A stretch of 16,574 nt of DNA, from assembly GCA_046154695.1 (NCBI GenBank), contig JBJXFI010000124.1, forward strand, positions 1-16,574, read 5' to 3'. Under the pieces are notes generated by a model that saw nothing but the letters and a program-made list of their open reading frames with translations, was not told where the DNA came from and made no database searches. Below are positions 1-10,975 of this stretch, one piece after another. A program made the translations under genes and the position numbers. This DNA comes from DALYLB01 sp046154695. Its GTDB lineage: Bacteria; Acidobacteriota; Blastocatellia; RBC074. The number at the start of each line of letters is the position of its first letter. Position 1 is the first letter of the stretch.

Positions 1-10
1 TGGTGGATGC

Positions 11-34
11 GGCACAAGCTGGACAGCTTGTGCC
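11..34. repeat. Perfect short inverted repeat (hairpin) upstream of the DUF1801 gene
   Basis: GGCACAAGCTG at 11-21 and CAGCTTGTGCC at 24-34 are exact reverse complements separated by only two bases. A short T run follows at 36-40. On the plus strand this looks like a rho-independent terminator of whatever lies upstream of the window, or a REP-like repeat. It ends 20 bases before the start codon of the next gene, close to its ribosome binding site. No second copy was seen in the window, so a repeat-family origin cannot be shown here. Confidence 0.7.
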
Positions 35-43
35 ACTTTTTCC

Positions 44-214
44 AAGGAGGGAATATGCGATCGAATCGACCCGTGCCAAAAACGATCGATGAATATATCT
101 GGGGCTTCTCCGTTGATGTGCAACTGATCCTCGAAAAGATCAGGCGCACGATCCGGAAAGCCGCCCCCGACGTCGAAGAGAGCATCAGTTATCAGATCCC
201 GGCGTTCAAGCTGA
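44..214 (+). repeat. Direct repeat, left copy (5' part of DUF1801 gene)
   Basis: This stretch, from the AAGGAG ribosome binding site through codon 53 of the DUF1801 gene, recurs in the same orientation at 10523-10693. I count about 13 mismatches over 171 aligned bases with no gaps, roughly 92% identity. Differences fall mostly at synonymous positions. The two copies are offset by exactly 10,479 bases and bracket the SWIM, SNF2, phosphoesterase and TonB-receptor genes. Confidence 0.9.
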
Positions 215-447
215 ACGGCAAGCCGCTGCTCTTTTTCGCCGCCTACAAAAAGCATATCGGGCTGTATCCCGCGCCCAGAACCGCGGAGGAGTTCAAGGAG
301 GAGCTCGCCGCGTTTGACGGCGGCAAGGGGACGGTGCGGTTCCCGCTCGGCGCGCCGATTCCCTACGACCTGATCCGCAGGATCGCGAAGTTCAGGTTGA
401 AGACGCTCCTGGAAAGCGCCCCGGCAAAGAGCGTGAAGAAGAAGTAG
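55..447 (+). CDS. DUF1801 / YdhG-like domain protein
   Basis: A 130-residue cytoplasmic protein that matches the DUF1801 (YdhG/YjhG-like) fold in pattern. Visible hallmarks are an N-terminal helix with TIDEYI, the central ISYQIPAFKL segment, then KPLLFFAAYKKHIGLYP, and a C-terminal KGTVRFPLGAPIPYDLI followed by a basic tail. The biochemical role of the family is not settled, so no function is claimed. The start at 55 is chosen over an upstream ATG at 7 because AAGGAGG lies at 44-50, four bases ahead of it. The earlier ATG would also add sequence read through the hairpin at 11-34. The gene stands alone and faces the minus-strand SWIM gene. A truncated near-copy of its 5' part occurs at 10534-10737. 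The complete C-terminal half is present only here, so this is the intact paralogue. Confidence 0.85.
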   Translation: MRSNRPVPKTIDEYIWGFSVDVQLILEKIRRTIRKAAPDVEESISYQIPAFKLNGKPLLFFAAYKKHIGLYPAPRTAEEFKEELAAFDGGKGTVRFPLGAPIPYDLIRRIAKFRLKTLLESAPAKSVKKK

Positions 448-564
448 ACCCCATTCCACGGAACAGCGAATGATCCTCGCCATCGGAAGCGTCCTTGCGA
501 GTTCCGCCGCATTTGAAGAGATCCTCGCCGCGATGATCCATGGAGGCGATTGGCCGAACGGAAC

Positions 565-1518
565 CTACCGTGCTCTCCCTCTCCCCCGCTTCGCCGGGAT
601 CTCTGTCTGATCAAGGTAGCCGCCGCCGACAAATACCTCCATCGCGTGCGGGGCGGTTGCGGCGTAGATCGTCTCCATGGCATCCAGGAAGCGCTCTTCG
701 CCCCGCCAGAACGGGAAGCTGCCCAGTCGTTTGGGCAATGCGGCGGCGATGGGCGGCAGGCGGACTTCGCCGAAGAAGGCTTCGGGAAGCGCGCCGCCGT
801 GCCAGAATGCGCCGGGATCGGGCGCGAGCGGTTCGGGAGGCAGCGCGGCGGCGGGTTCCTCCTTCTCTTTTTCTCCCGCTCTTTCCCCTTTCGCCCGGGC
901 GCCGAGCAGGGGAATGAATTCGTCGCGCCCTTTGCCTCGAAGCTTGAAGAGCAGGAACGGGTCGCGATCGAACTCCTCGCCGATCAGATAATAGACCGCC
1001 GCGATGTGCTTGCACGGATTCGACCAGTCGGGGCAGGAGCATTGGGTTTCGAGGTCGCGCAGCTTTTGGGGAAAAAGCGAGAGGCCGGCGCTGTCGAACG
1101 CCTGCTCGATCTCCTGCGGCATCTCTCCGCCGAGCAGCTTGGCGGCGAAGATCGCCTGGGTCGAGAGCGTCCTGGCCAGCTTCTTCCAATCGCCCTCGGC
1201 GAGGGGCTTGATCTTTATCGTGACGTTGTATGGCGTGGGATATGATCCCTGCACCCTGGATTTGATCAGGCCCTCTGAAATGTCGATCGAAAGCACCTGC
1301 CCCTTGCGCGCATAGGATTGCCCGCGCGTCAGCCGCGCGCCGATATCGAAGCTGTCGAGCACCGCGATCCAGCGTTTGGCCCACCAGCTCTCGCCGAATG
1401 CGCCGCGCTGCGATTGCGATTTGATGCCGCCTTTCGCTTCGATCGTCGGGCGATAATCGTAATATTCGCCGCTCCAGTAATCATATCTTCCGCGTCTCTT
1501 TTTGCCCCACCTGCCCAT
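565..1518 (-). CDS. SWIM zinc-finger protein paired with SNF2 helicase
   Basis: A 317-residue protein whose recognisable element is a SWIM zinc finger near residues 158-172, with ligands Cys160, Cys162, Cys169 and His171 in a CxC-x6-CxH arrangement (CSCPDWSNPCKH). SWIM domains are predicted to bind DNA or proteins. The N-terminal part, with WWAKRW and SYARKGQV, is typical of the bacterial SWIM proteins encoded beside SNF2 ATPases. A low-complexity Ala/Pro/Glu/Lys linker sits around residues 207-235, and the C-terminus is basic. The start at 1518 is preferred over 1551 because GGAGG lies nine bases upstream (1528-1532) and the longer form would overlap the helicase. The gene begins 16 bases after the helicase stop codon, so the two almost certainly share a transcript and probably act together in DNA or chromatin-like transactions. 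The partner role is inferred from gene order. Confidence 0.87.
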   Translation of the reverse strand: MGRWGKKRRGRYDYWSGEYYDYRPTIEAKGGIKSQSQRGAFGESWWAKRWIAVLDSFDIGARLTRGQSYARKGQVLSIDISEGLIKSRVQGSYPTPYNVTIKIKPLAEGDWKKLARTLSTQAIFAAKLLGGEMPQEIEQAFDSAGLSLFPQKLRDLETQCSCPDWSNPCKHIAAVYYLIGEEFDRDPFLLFKLRGKGRDEFIPLLGARAKGERAGEKEKEEPAAALPPEPLAPDPGAFWHGGALPEAFFGEVRLPPIAAALPKRLGSFPFWRGEERFLDAMETIYAATAPHAMEVFVGGGYLDQTEIPAKRGRGRAR

Positions 1519-1534
1519 GGCGTCACTCCTCCGT

Positions 1535-4672
<3,138 letters not shown>

Positions 4673-4750
4673 CGCTGGGCACCCGCACTATGAGTGAGTT
4701 TTGACCACTGGATGCGGAAAGTGTCATTCAAAATCCGAACCGAGTCAACG

Positions 4751-4779
4751 TTGCCACATGTTGACGGCCTTTTTACTAT
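4751..4779 (+). promoter_or_regulatory. Possible sigma-70 promoter in the 269-base gap, pointing away from the helicase
   Basis: TTGCCA at 4751-4756 and TACTAT at 4774-4779 are separated by 17 bases, a fair match to the -35/-10 consensus on the plus strand. Nothing coding on the plus strand follows it; it would transcribe antisense into the 3' end of the phosphoesterase gene. The gap 4673-4941 holds no convincing gene and should also contain the minus-strand promoter of the SNF2/SWIM pair, for which I see no clear boxes. The match could be chance. Confidence 0.3.
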
Positions 4780-4941
4780 AGTTTTCCCCCCACACACGTA
4801 GTTCGGCCGCGTTGCTTCCACCGATTCCGTTTGCCGTTTTCATCGCTATCTTTGCCAGAGGGCTTCACCACCCGCGTGGAAGGCGTTGCTGAAACGATGC
4901 TTCGGATGGACGCCGGTTTCTAAAAGTGTCGCCCCTGATGA

Positions 4942-7440
4942 TCAAGGCGTCAGCAAGGCGCTGCGCACGGGCGCGGGCATTCGCTGATCCCCCTTGATCG
5001 ACTTCCACAAGATGTCGTTTAGCTCGTCGAAATCGACAAGATCGTAATCGGACCAATCCATCCGCGCCGAGCGCTGGGCGCCTTCGCCTGTCGCCGGGTT
5101 CTTCGCGAGCAGATCCACGCGGGCCTGCTCGGACATATAAGGCGTCATCGTTCGTGTCGTGGTGAAGACGTGATACAGCGGCGTCGCCAGTTGATCGTAT
5201 TGCGTCATCGGCGGCAGGCCGAGAATCAGCTCCATCGTGCGCACATATGAGACCGTCGTGTACATCGTGCTGTCCACCACGCCGCCGCGCTTCACGTAAG
5301 GCGAATAGACCAGGCCGACCGTGCTGCGCGAATCCACGTGGTCGGGGCCGTTCTGCGCGTCGTCCTCGATGATGAAGATCGCGGTTTCGGGCCAGAACTT
5401 CGATTTGCTGACGGCCTCGACGATCATTCCGAGCGCCAGATCGTTCGACGCCACACAGGCCGTCGGCGTAAAGCGGCCCGGCAACAGGCCGTCGGTGTGG
5501 TTTTCGCCGAGCGACATCACCATGAAGTTCCACCACTCGCCCTTCGCTTCGGCCTCTTTCAGTTCCTTGATGAAGACCTCGGCCAGTTTCGTGTCGCGCT
5601 GGCGTCCCGGACCCGTCTTCAACTTCATCCATTCAGTGCTCGCGTTTTCGCGCAAGCCGGAAGCGCCGGCGAACACCGGCTCGCTGTCGGGCGACGAGCG
5701 GAACGAGGCGAATTCGCCATAGCTGCGATAGGTCTTTCCGTGTTTGCGGCAATTGTCCCAGAGGTAACCGGCGGGCGAGGCGGTCAGCCGTTCATCCGCG
5801 GCGGGCTGGCCGCGGCGGCTGTAGCTGTTGACCCACGCCTTCTGCGTGTAGTCGGTGGCATAGGCCGCATTCGACCACTGATGGCCGTCCTGGGAGACTT
5901 CGCCGTTGCAATAAAGGTTGTCGAGGATCACCGTTTCGCGCGCCAGTTTGTGCGCGTTGGGCGTCGCGCCCTCGCCGAACAGCGTCAGATTCGGATCGCC
6001 GTTGCCTTTGCCCAGATCGCCCAGCACCTGATCGTAGGTCCGGTTTTCACGGATGACATAAAGCACGTGCTTGATCTTCGGGAAGACCTCTTTCGTGATG
6101 CGGTCGGCGTGCGCCTGGTCGATTTGCGCGGCCGGGTTCGGGAAGTTGTTCCTGACCTGCGCTGTGTAGGCGTTGAGTTGCGCGCGGTCGGGCGCGTCGA
6201 TGATCGAGAACTCGCTTTCGAGTTGGGAACCTATGTAATCGTACGGCTTCGCGGGATCGGGCGAGCCGGTCTTATATTCGGTCGCCGCCGGGAAATTGCC
6301 GCGCAGCCGCATGCCGCCCTTGCCCGTGCTGACCAGGATCTTCCTGCCGTCGGGCGAAACGGCGACGGCGGTCGGATACCAGCCGGTCGGGATGAAGCCC
6401 AGCACTTCGGACGCGCGCGCATTGCCGATGTCGATCACGGCGATGTTGTTATTGTCGGCATTGGCGGCGTAAAGCCTCCGGCTGTCGGGCGAAATCGCCA
6501 GCGAGACGGGCGTCGAGCCGGCCAGCGCCTTCGGCTCGAACGATGTGCGGATCGTTTCGATCACTTTGCCATTGCGGATCACGCTGACGCTGTTCGATCC
6601 GGCGTTGGCGACGAACAATCGCCCGTCCTTGCCGTATGCCAGATCATTCGGGTGATTGCCGACCTTGAGCCGGGAAGCCTCTTTCATCGTCACCGGATCG
6701 AGCAGGCTCACCGATTCATCGCCCCAGTTCGACACGGCCAGCGTCCTGCCGTCGGGCGAAAGCGCGGCGGCGTAAGGCCGGTATGCGACCTTGGCTGAAA
6801 CCTGCGTTTTGAAATCCGCGCCGCTCAATCGATAGACCGTGTCGTTCTGGATATTCACGACATAAAGCGCGCCGTCTGAACCGTAGCTTACGCCCGAAAC
6901 GAACCGCTCGTTGTCGGTCAATCCCTCAATCGGGAGCGACGGTCTTGTCTCGAGTCTGCCGTCATTGAAGGCCAGCCGCAGCACGGGCAGTTTCAGCGCG
7001 GCCATCACCTCATCGCTTATGCCGCGCTGTCTGGCCAGCCCCGCGAATTGCGGCGTTACGGGGCCGCCGCCCGAAACGAACAGTTCGCCGGTCCCGGGGT
7101 TCAGCGCCATCCCGGTCCAGTCCTTGCCGATGTTGATTGTGCTGACGATCTTTTCGCCGGCCAGATCAATGGCGTTGACGCTGTGGTCATGCCAGCCGGC
7201 CGTATTGACGAATGCGTGTTTGCCGTCGGGGCTGACGACGATCTTCATCGCCATATCCCCGGGCAGCGGCAAATGGCGTCCGGCGGGCGTGATGCGCCAG
7301 CCGACCGGCAGCGTAATGCCCTGGCCATCCGCGCTCTTTCCAGGAAGCAGAACGGATTTCAATTTTTGATAGCCGCCCGCCACGACGGCGGCGCCGCAGG
7401 CCAGAAACACAGCGATGACAATAAACAGGGGTTTTCGCAT
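4942..7440 (-). CDS. Secreted YVTN beta-propeller / phosphoesterase fusion protein
   Basis: An 832-residue exported enzyme. The N-terminus (MRKPLFIVIAVF, then LACGAAVVAGG) is a signal peptide or membrane anchor. Residues of about 40-400 form a YVTN/YncE-like beta-propeller with repeated blades such as SPDGRTLAVSN, YGKDGRLFVANAGSNSVSVI and SPDSRRLYAANADNNNIAVID. From about 450 it is a phosphoesterase of the alkaline-phosphatase/phospholipase C/acid phosphatase superfamily. Visible motifs are VIRENRTYD near 459-468 (the Thr occupies the usual nucleophile position), CNGEVSQDGHQW, ENHTDG near 645 and EDDAQNGPDHVD near 690, which supply the likely metal ligands. The start at 7440 is chosen because TCTCCT on the plus strand at 7448-7453 gives AGGAGA seven bases upstream and the signal peptide then begins properly. 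The gene lies 84 bases downstream of the TonB-dependent receptor on the same strand. The substrate is unknown; a phosphate ester is inferred. Confidence 0.9.
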   Translation of the reverse strand: MRKPLFIVIAVFLACGAAVVAGGYQKLKSVLLPGKSADGQGITLPVGWRITPAGRHLPLPGDMAMKIVVSPDGKHAFVNTAGWHDHSVNAIDLAGEKIVSTINIGKDWTGMALNPGTGELFVSGGGPVTPQFAGLARQRGISDEVMAALKLPVLRLAFNDGRLETRPSLPIEGLTDNERFVSGVSYGSDGALYVVNIQNDTVYRLSGADFKTQVSAKVAYRPYAAALSPDGRTLAVSNWGDESVSLLDPVTMKEASRLKVGNHPNDLAYGKDGRLFVANAGSNSVSVIRNGKVIETIRTSFEPKALAGSTPVSLAISPDSRRLYAANADNNNIAVIDIGNARASEVLGFIPTGWYPTAVAVSPDGRKILVSTGKGGMRLRGNFPAATEYKTGSPDPAKPYDYIGSQLESEFSIIDAPDRAQLNAYTAQVRNNFPNPAAQIDQAHADRITKEVFPKIKHVLYVIRENRTYDQVLGDLGKGNGDPNLTLFGEGATPNAHKLARETVILDNLYCNGEVSQDGHQWSNAAYATDYTQKAWVNSYSRRGQPAADERLTASPAGYLWDNCRKHGKTYRSYGEFASFRSSPDSEPVFAGASGLRENASTEWMKLKTGPGRQRDTKLAEVFIKELKEAEAKGEWWNFMVMSLGENHTDGLLPGRFTPTACVASNDLALGMIVEAVSKSKFWPETAIFIIEDDAQNGPDHVDSRSTVGLVYSPYVKRGGVVDSTMYTTVSYVRTMELILGLPPMTQYDQLATPLYHVFTTTRTMTPYMSEQARVDLLAKNPATGEGAQRSARMDWSDYDLVDFDELNDILWKSIKGDQRMPAPVRSALLTP

Positions 7441-7468
7441 GATCTTCTCTCCTGGTTTGATGATGAGA

Positions 7469-7504
7469 GGGGGCCGGCGAGACGGCTTCGCCTCGCCGGC
7501 CCCC
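7469..7504 (-). promoter_or_regulatory. GC-rich intercistronic hairpin between receptor and phosphoesterase
   Basis: GGGGGCCGGCGAG at 7469-7481 is the exact reverse complement of CTCGCCGGCCCCC at 7492-7504, with a ten-base loop. Read on the minus strand, it begins 20 bases after the receptor stop codon and ends 28 bases before the phosphoesterase start. No T run follows on the minus strand, so it is not a standard intrinsic terminator. It more likely protects the 3' end of the receptor mRNA or sets unequal expression of the two genes. Confidence 0.7.
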
Positions 7505-7524
7505 GCATGGATCAGGCCTCGCAC

Positions 7525-10317
7525 TTAGAACTGATAGCGCAGGCGCACAGCCAGATCGCGCCCCGGCGCATCGATCCCCGAACCGTGGATGCGGTAATTT
7601 TTGTCCAACAGATTCCTGACAGCGAAATCCACATGCGCGTTTTCGCTCAACCGCCAGCTTCCGCGCAAATGCAGCGCGGCGTATCCGGGCGTCTTGAGGA
7701 AGAGGGGCGCGCGCGAGGCATCGTCCGTGATGCGCGCGCCGTTGACGATTGCGCCCACCGGCAGCGCGCGGTCGCTTATTTGAGCGAGCGTCTCGCCGGT
7801 CGGGCTGAAGACGTCATCGGCCGTGCCGAGCCTGCCGTCGGCGCCGGCGATGACCCAGGCGCTGACGCGCGCGGAGCGGAAAAAGTCGCTGATGTCGCGC
7901 CGGCGGAATGACGCGCCGATCCGTTCGTCGGTCAGGTCGCCGCCGCTCAATCGCGTCTGGGCGCCGGCGAGCTCTCCGCTCACTTCCACCATCGTCAGCC
8001 GTCCGCGCAGCCCCGCTGGCAGGTAACGCACGCTCAGCCAGCCTTGTTGCGGCGGCAGGCGGCGGATGTTGCGGTTCGGGTCGAGTTCGCGGCCGGCGAT
8101 AAAACTGTATTGGCCTTCCAACTGCCACCGGGCGCTGATTGCCGCGCGCGCCAGACTTTCCAGCCCGTAATAACGGGCGCGTCCGTCGTTGACAAAGGCC
8201 TTGACCGCGCGCGGGTCGAGCGCGGTCGCGACGGTCACGACGTTGCGCGCGCGCTGGGCGGAAGTCTGGGCGATGGGCGTCACGGGAATGCCGGCCAGCG
8301 AGGCGGGCGGCTGGTCCGCGGCGAATAGCAGCGTCCGCCTGACGATGGGGTCGTGGAGCTCGGAATCAAAGATCTGCGCCCGAAGGTACGCCTTTTTGGC
8401 CTGGTAGCTCAGGCCGAGTTCGTAGTTGTACAAGCTCTCGGCGCGCAACGCGGCGACGGGTTTGCCGCCAGGCAGCGCGTTTTCGCCGTCGCTCGCCCCC
8501 GCCTGCGCGCTGGCCCGCAGCGCCTCATAGGCGGGCACTTCGTAGCCCAGATCGTTCAATCCCAGCGCGCCCAGGTCGTTCAGATTCGGAGCGCGAAAGC
8601 CGCGCCCGCTGAGAGCGTGCAGGCTCCAGCCGCCGCCGATTCGCCACGTCAGGGCCGCATTGAAGGTGAGATCATGAAAGTTCCCTTCCGCATCGGCCAC
8701 GCCCAGGCTGGCGCCCGCCGAAGTGCGGTTGGCCGCCGCATTCGCGCTGAAGCCCGCGCGCGTGAACCGCCCGCCCGCCGCCGAGCGCAATCGCCCTTGA
8801 AACCATTCACCGCTGTGTTGCGCGAAAAGCCCAAGCGTCGTGTAGCGCGACCCGCTGGGATAAAGCGCCCGTTTCTGCGTCGAGGCCCGCGTCATAGGGT
8901 CGAATTCGACCCTGCTGGCGCGGATCAATTCGTGATACATCTCTCCGCCGAAGACGACGGTCTGCCGGGCGCCGAAGCTCGTCGACGCCTGCCCCGCCGC
9001 CCCGTATGCCGTGACGGCGTTGTCGTCCGTCCTGACGCGATCGGTGCTCAACAGGTTCTGCTGCGTTGTGCCGTCGCGCTGCGCGTTGAGCGAAAACGTC
9101 CCGCTCAACGAATCAAGCCGCCCCAGTCTCAGCTTCTCGTATCGCGTGTAACAGAAATCAAGCGTCTGCGGCTCGAACTTCGACTGCAACCGGCCCAGCC
9201 CTCCCCATAAATCCTTGTATCCGCGCACGCCGTCGAGCACGCCGCGCTGATACCACATCGTCAGGCTTTGCTCGTGCGCCAGTTGCGCCGCCAGTTTCGT
9301 ATGCCAGCCATGCCGCGCAAACCCCGTATCCTGCCGCCGGTCGCCGGTGAGCTGTCGCACTTGCGCGCCCGTCAGGCCGAAGAAGCGGCGCAGGGCATGG
9401 TGCGAGTCCTCGCCCTGTCCGGCGCGCGAATCGTTATGTTTCTGCCATGCCCCGCCCGCCAGCAACGCCAAACGCGGCCCGCCGAACATCAGTTGGCCTG
9501 TTCCGCCGCCCGCTGCATCGGCGCTGGCCGCGTGTCCGCTGAATTCCCCATGCCATTGCCATCCCGGGGGATGAAAGACCGGCTGCGCCGTCAGCGTATT
9601 GAGCGCGCCGCCAAGCGCGTCACTGCCGTACGCAACGCTCGCCGGGCCGAGCAATGCCTCGATGCGCTGCGCCTGGCCGGGCTCGATAAAGGCCAGGTAC
9701 TGATTGGGGCCGGAACGAAACGTGGAATTGTTGTAGCGTATGCCGTCGATCAGATTTAGCACCTGATACCCGGTCAGCCCGCGCAGGAAGGGCGACGCCT
9801 GTCCCGCCGTGCTTTGTTGCACCAGCACGCCGGGCGCGCCTTCCAGCGCGTTGCCGAGCGTCGCGAGCGGGCGGCCCTGCCAATCCGACCCGTCACGAAT
9901 CGTCACCAGCGCGCCGGATTGCGCGGCGTCTTCCGCCAGCCCGCGCCGCGCCGTGACCGTTACGCCATCGGTCAACGTGGCCAATAGCAAGGTGATGGTC
10001 GTTTCCTGTGGACGCCCGGTGTGCGTATACGGAAGCTCTTGTTCGCCGTATCCGGGAGCCGCCAAACGCAGAACGTACTGTCCCCGCGCCAGTTCCGGCA
10101 AGGCAACGCGGCCCGCTTCATCGCTCAAGCCGTGCGCCACCACCGCTCCATTCGCCGTTTGCACGGTGAGCCGCGCCTGCGCGACCGGTTGGCTCGCTTC
10201 ATTGCGCAGCAGCAGCTCGGACGCGACTCCCTGCGCCCACGGCGTCGAAGGCAGCCAAAGCAACGGCAATATGCAGGCAAGCGAACGCATCACATTCTGT
10301 AACCGGGGCCGTGGCAT
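7525..10317 (-). CDS. TonB-dependent outer-membrane receptor with regulatory-like N-terminal domain
   Basis: A 930-residue outer-membrane receptor that imports a ligand using energy from TonB. A signal peptide occupies residues 1 to about 30 (hydrophobic core LACILPLLWLP, ending near PWAQG). Residues of about 36-115 look like a carboxypeptidase-regulatory-like beta-sandwich, with SDEAGRVALPELARGQYVLRL. The plug follows from about 118 to 235, including LEGAPGVLVQQS, FLRGLTGYQVLNLIDGIRYN and ASVAYGSDALGGALN. The rest is a beta-barrel ending in a C-terminal phenylalanine (LRYQF), the usual outer-membrane assembly signal. RGLTGYQVLNLIDGIR recalls haem/haemoglobin- or siderophore-type receptors, but the ligand is not assignable. 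A GADGRLGTADD segment near residue 835 looks like a loop insert. AAGGA nine bases upstream supports the start at 10317. It is followed by the secreted phosphoesterase, suggesting a joint scavenging role. Confidence 0.92.
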   Translation of the reverse strand: MPRPRLQNVMRSLACILPLLWLPSTPWAQGVASELLLRNEASQPVAQARLTVQTANGAVVAHGLSDEAGRVALPELARGQYVLRLAAPGYGEQELPYTHTGRPQETTITLLLATLTDGVTVTARRGLAEDAAQSGALVTIRDGSDWQGRPLATLGNALEGAPGVLVQQSTAGQASPFLRGLTGYQVLNLIDGIRYNNSTFRSGPNQYLAFIEPGQAQRIEALLGPASVAYGSDALGGALNTLTAQPVFHPPGWQWHGEFSGHAASADAAGGGTGQLMFGGPRLALLAGGAWQKHNDSRAGQGEDSHHALRRFFGLTGAQVRQLTGDRRQDTGFARHGWHTKLAAQLAHEQSLTMWYQRGVLDGVRGYKDLWGGLGRLQSKFEPQTLDFCYTRYEKLRLGRLDSLSGTFSLNAQRDGTTQQNLLSTDRVRTDDNAVTAYGAAGQASTSFGARQTVVFGGEMYHELIRASRVEFDPMTRASTQKRALYPSGSRYTTLGLFAQHSGEWFQGRLRSAAGGRFTRAGFSANAAANRTSAGASLGVADAEGNFHDLTFNAALTWRIGGGWSLHALSGRGFRAPNLNDLGALGLNDLGYEVPAYEALRASAQAGASDGENALPGGKPVAALRAESLYNYELGLSYQAKKAYLRAQIFDSELHDPIVRRTLLFAADQPPASLAGIPVTPIAQTSAQRARNVVTVATALDPRAVKAFVNDGRARYYGLESLARAAISARWQLEGQYSFIAGRELDPNRNIRRLPPQQGWLSVRYLPAGLRGRLTMVEVSGELAGAQTRLSGGDLTDERIGASFRRRDISDFFRSARVSAWVIAGADGRLGTADDVFSPTGETLAQISDRALPVGAIVNGARITDDASRAPLFLKTPGYAALHLRGSWRLSENAHVDFAVRNLLDKNYRIHGSGIDAPGRDLAVRLRYQF

Positions 10318-10391
10318 CGGTGATCATCCTTCTTATTGAATTTGTCCTCAATCAATCCGCTTCGCTTCTCGTGGGTTCGTCCTGGCGTTTC

Positions 10392-10428
10392 CTTTGGGCT
10401 ATTCTTCACCAAAGTTGGAATGCGTCAA
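10392..10428 (-). promoter_or_regulatory. Candidate promoter/operator upstream of the TonB-dependent receptor
   Basis: On the minus strand TTGACG lies at 10428-10423, and AATAGC at 10403-10398 follows after 19 bases, a weak and slightly long promoter match. A CTTTGG (10392-10397) / CCAAAG (10409-10414) inverted repeat overlaps it and could be a repressor site. The 216-base gap 10318-10533 contains no gene. The call rests on pattern only. Confidence 0.25.
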
Positions 10429-10522
10429 GCGCGCGAATCGCCGAGGCGCGCCCCGAAAGAGGCGGCCCTCCTCCCGGCGCGAGCCGCGGCGACAGGAACA
10501 GGCGATGAAATCATTGCGATCG

Positions 10523-10693
10523 AAGGAGCGAATATGCGAACGAATCGACTCGTGCCAAAAACGATCGATGAATATATCCGGGGCTTCTCTGTTGATGTGC
10601 AACTGATCCTCGAAAAGATCAGGCGCGCGATCCGCAAAGCCGCCCCCGCCGCCGAAGAGAGCCTCAGCTATCAGATCCCGGCGTTCAAACTGA
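10523..10693 (+). repeat. Direct repeat, right copy (truncated DUF1801)
   Basis: This aligns without gaps to 44-214, starting at the AAGGAG ribosome binding site and ending at codon 53. Similarity stops abruptly at 10693/10694, 20 bases before the tRNA fragment. The left limit also falls at the ribosome binding site, so only the leader and the 5' part of the gene are shared, not the upstream hairpin. Confidence 0.9.
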
Positions 10694-10737
10694 TCAGTGC
10701 TTTCTTTTGTTATGCGCCCGGCACGACTCGAACGTGA
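10534..10737 (+). pseudogene. Truncated DUF1801 paralogue running into a tRNA fragment
   Basis: The first 53 codons copy the intact gene at 55-447, up to the YQIPAFKL segment. The frame then continues for 14 unrelated residues (ISAFFCYAPGTTRT), read antisense through a tRNA-Arg remnant, before a stop at 10735. The conserved C-terminal half of the domain (KPLLFF through PIPYDLI) is absent, so the product is very unlikely to fold. An intact AAGGAG at 10523-10528 means it may still be translated. The truncation point coincides with the presumed edge of an integrated element, which makes disruption by integration or a later deletion the likely cause. Confidence 0.85.
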
Positions 10738-10757
10738 GATCTTTTGGTTCGTAGCCG
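10713..10757 (-). other. 3' half of tRNA-Arg(ACG): candidate integration (att) site
   Basis: Read on the minus strand, the segment gives an anticodon loop CTACGAA (10754-10748), 3' anticodon stem CCAAA and variable AGATC. Then come T stem/loop TCACG-TTCGAGT-CGTGC (10737-10721), 3' acceptor strand CGGGCGC (10720-10714) and discriminator A (10713). ACG as anticodon and a CGGGCGCA end fit tRNA-Arg. The 5' half is missing: upstream sequence pairs with only two bases of the anticodon stem, and no GCGCCCG acceptor strand or D arm is found. One T-stem pair is mismatched, as expected of a relic. Tyrosine-integrase elements commonly use the region from anticodon loop to 3' end as attachment core and leave such a copy at their far end. 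In this orientation the element would extend rightward. An AGTGCTT/AAGCACT inverted repeat (10696-10702 and 10762-10768) flanks it, possibly by chance. Confidence 0.65.
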
Positions 10758-10975
10758 GGTCAAGCACTTTCGCGGTGAACGACATTTACCCACGCCTATC
10801 GACATTCTCAACGAGTTGCAGCCACGGGGCAGTGCGTCCGGATCGGCAGAAATCGGCCTGTTTCCATCAAGAATTGTCACAAGGTTCTTTCATGGAAAGC
10901 GATGTGTCTATTATTCTTTTTGAGACGGCAGCAACCCGGAGAGCGTAGAATGCGGCCCTGGAGGAATCGAGAGGA
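10738..10975 (+). promoter_or_regulatory. Leader region of the MNT/HEPN pair
   Basis: This gap follows the DUF1801 relic and holds the 5' end of the tRNA remnant, then about 200 bases with no gene. A TATTAT at 10909-10914 is a plausible -10 element for the downstream pair, with only a poor -35 (TTCTTT, 18 bases upstream). GGAGG at 10960-10964 is the ribosome binding site, 11 bases from the ATG. A second GAGG at 10971-10974 is too close to be useful. Confidence 0.3.

Noticed and set aside
448..564. Terminator between the converging DUF1801 and SWIM genes
   Set aside because: Only a tiny TTCC/GGAA complementarity near 453-463 is visible, with no stable stem followed by a T run on either strand.
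5338..6798. 486-codon open frame on the plus strand opposite the phosphoesterase
   Set aside because: It lies antisense across well-conserved propeller and phosphoesterase motifs and has no recognisable protein features.
8353..9210. 285-codon plus-strand frame inside the TonB-dependent receptor
   Set aside because: Shadow of the receptor's beta-barrel coding sequence; composition is dominated by Arg, Ala and Gln with no family resemblance.
10713..10790. Complete tRNA gene at the relic
   Set aside because: Only the 3' half matches; no 5' acceptor strand, D arm or proper 5' anticodon stem is present.
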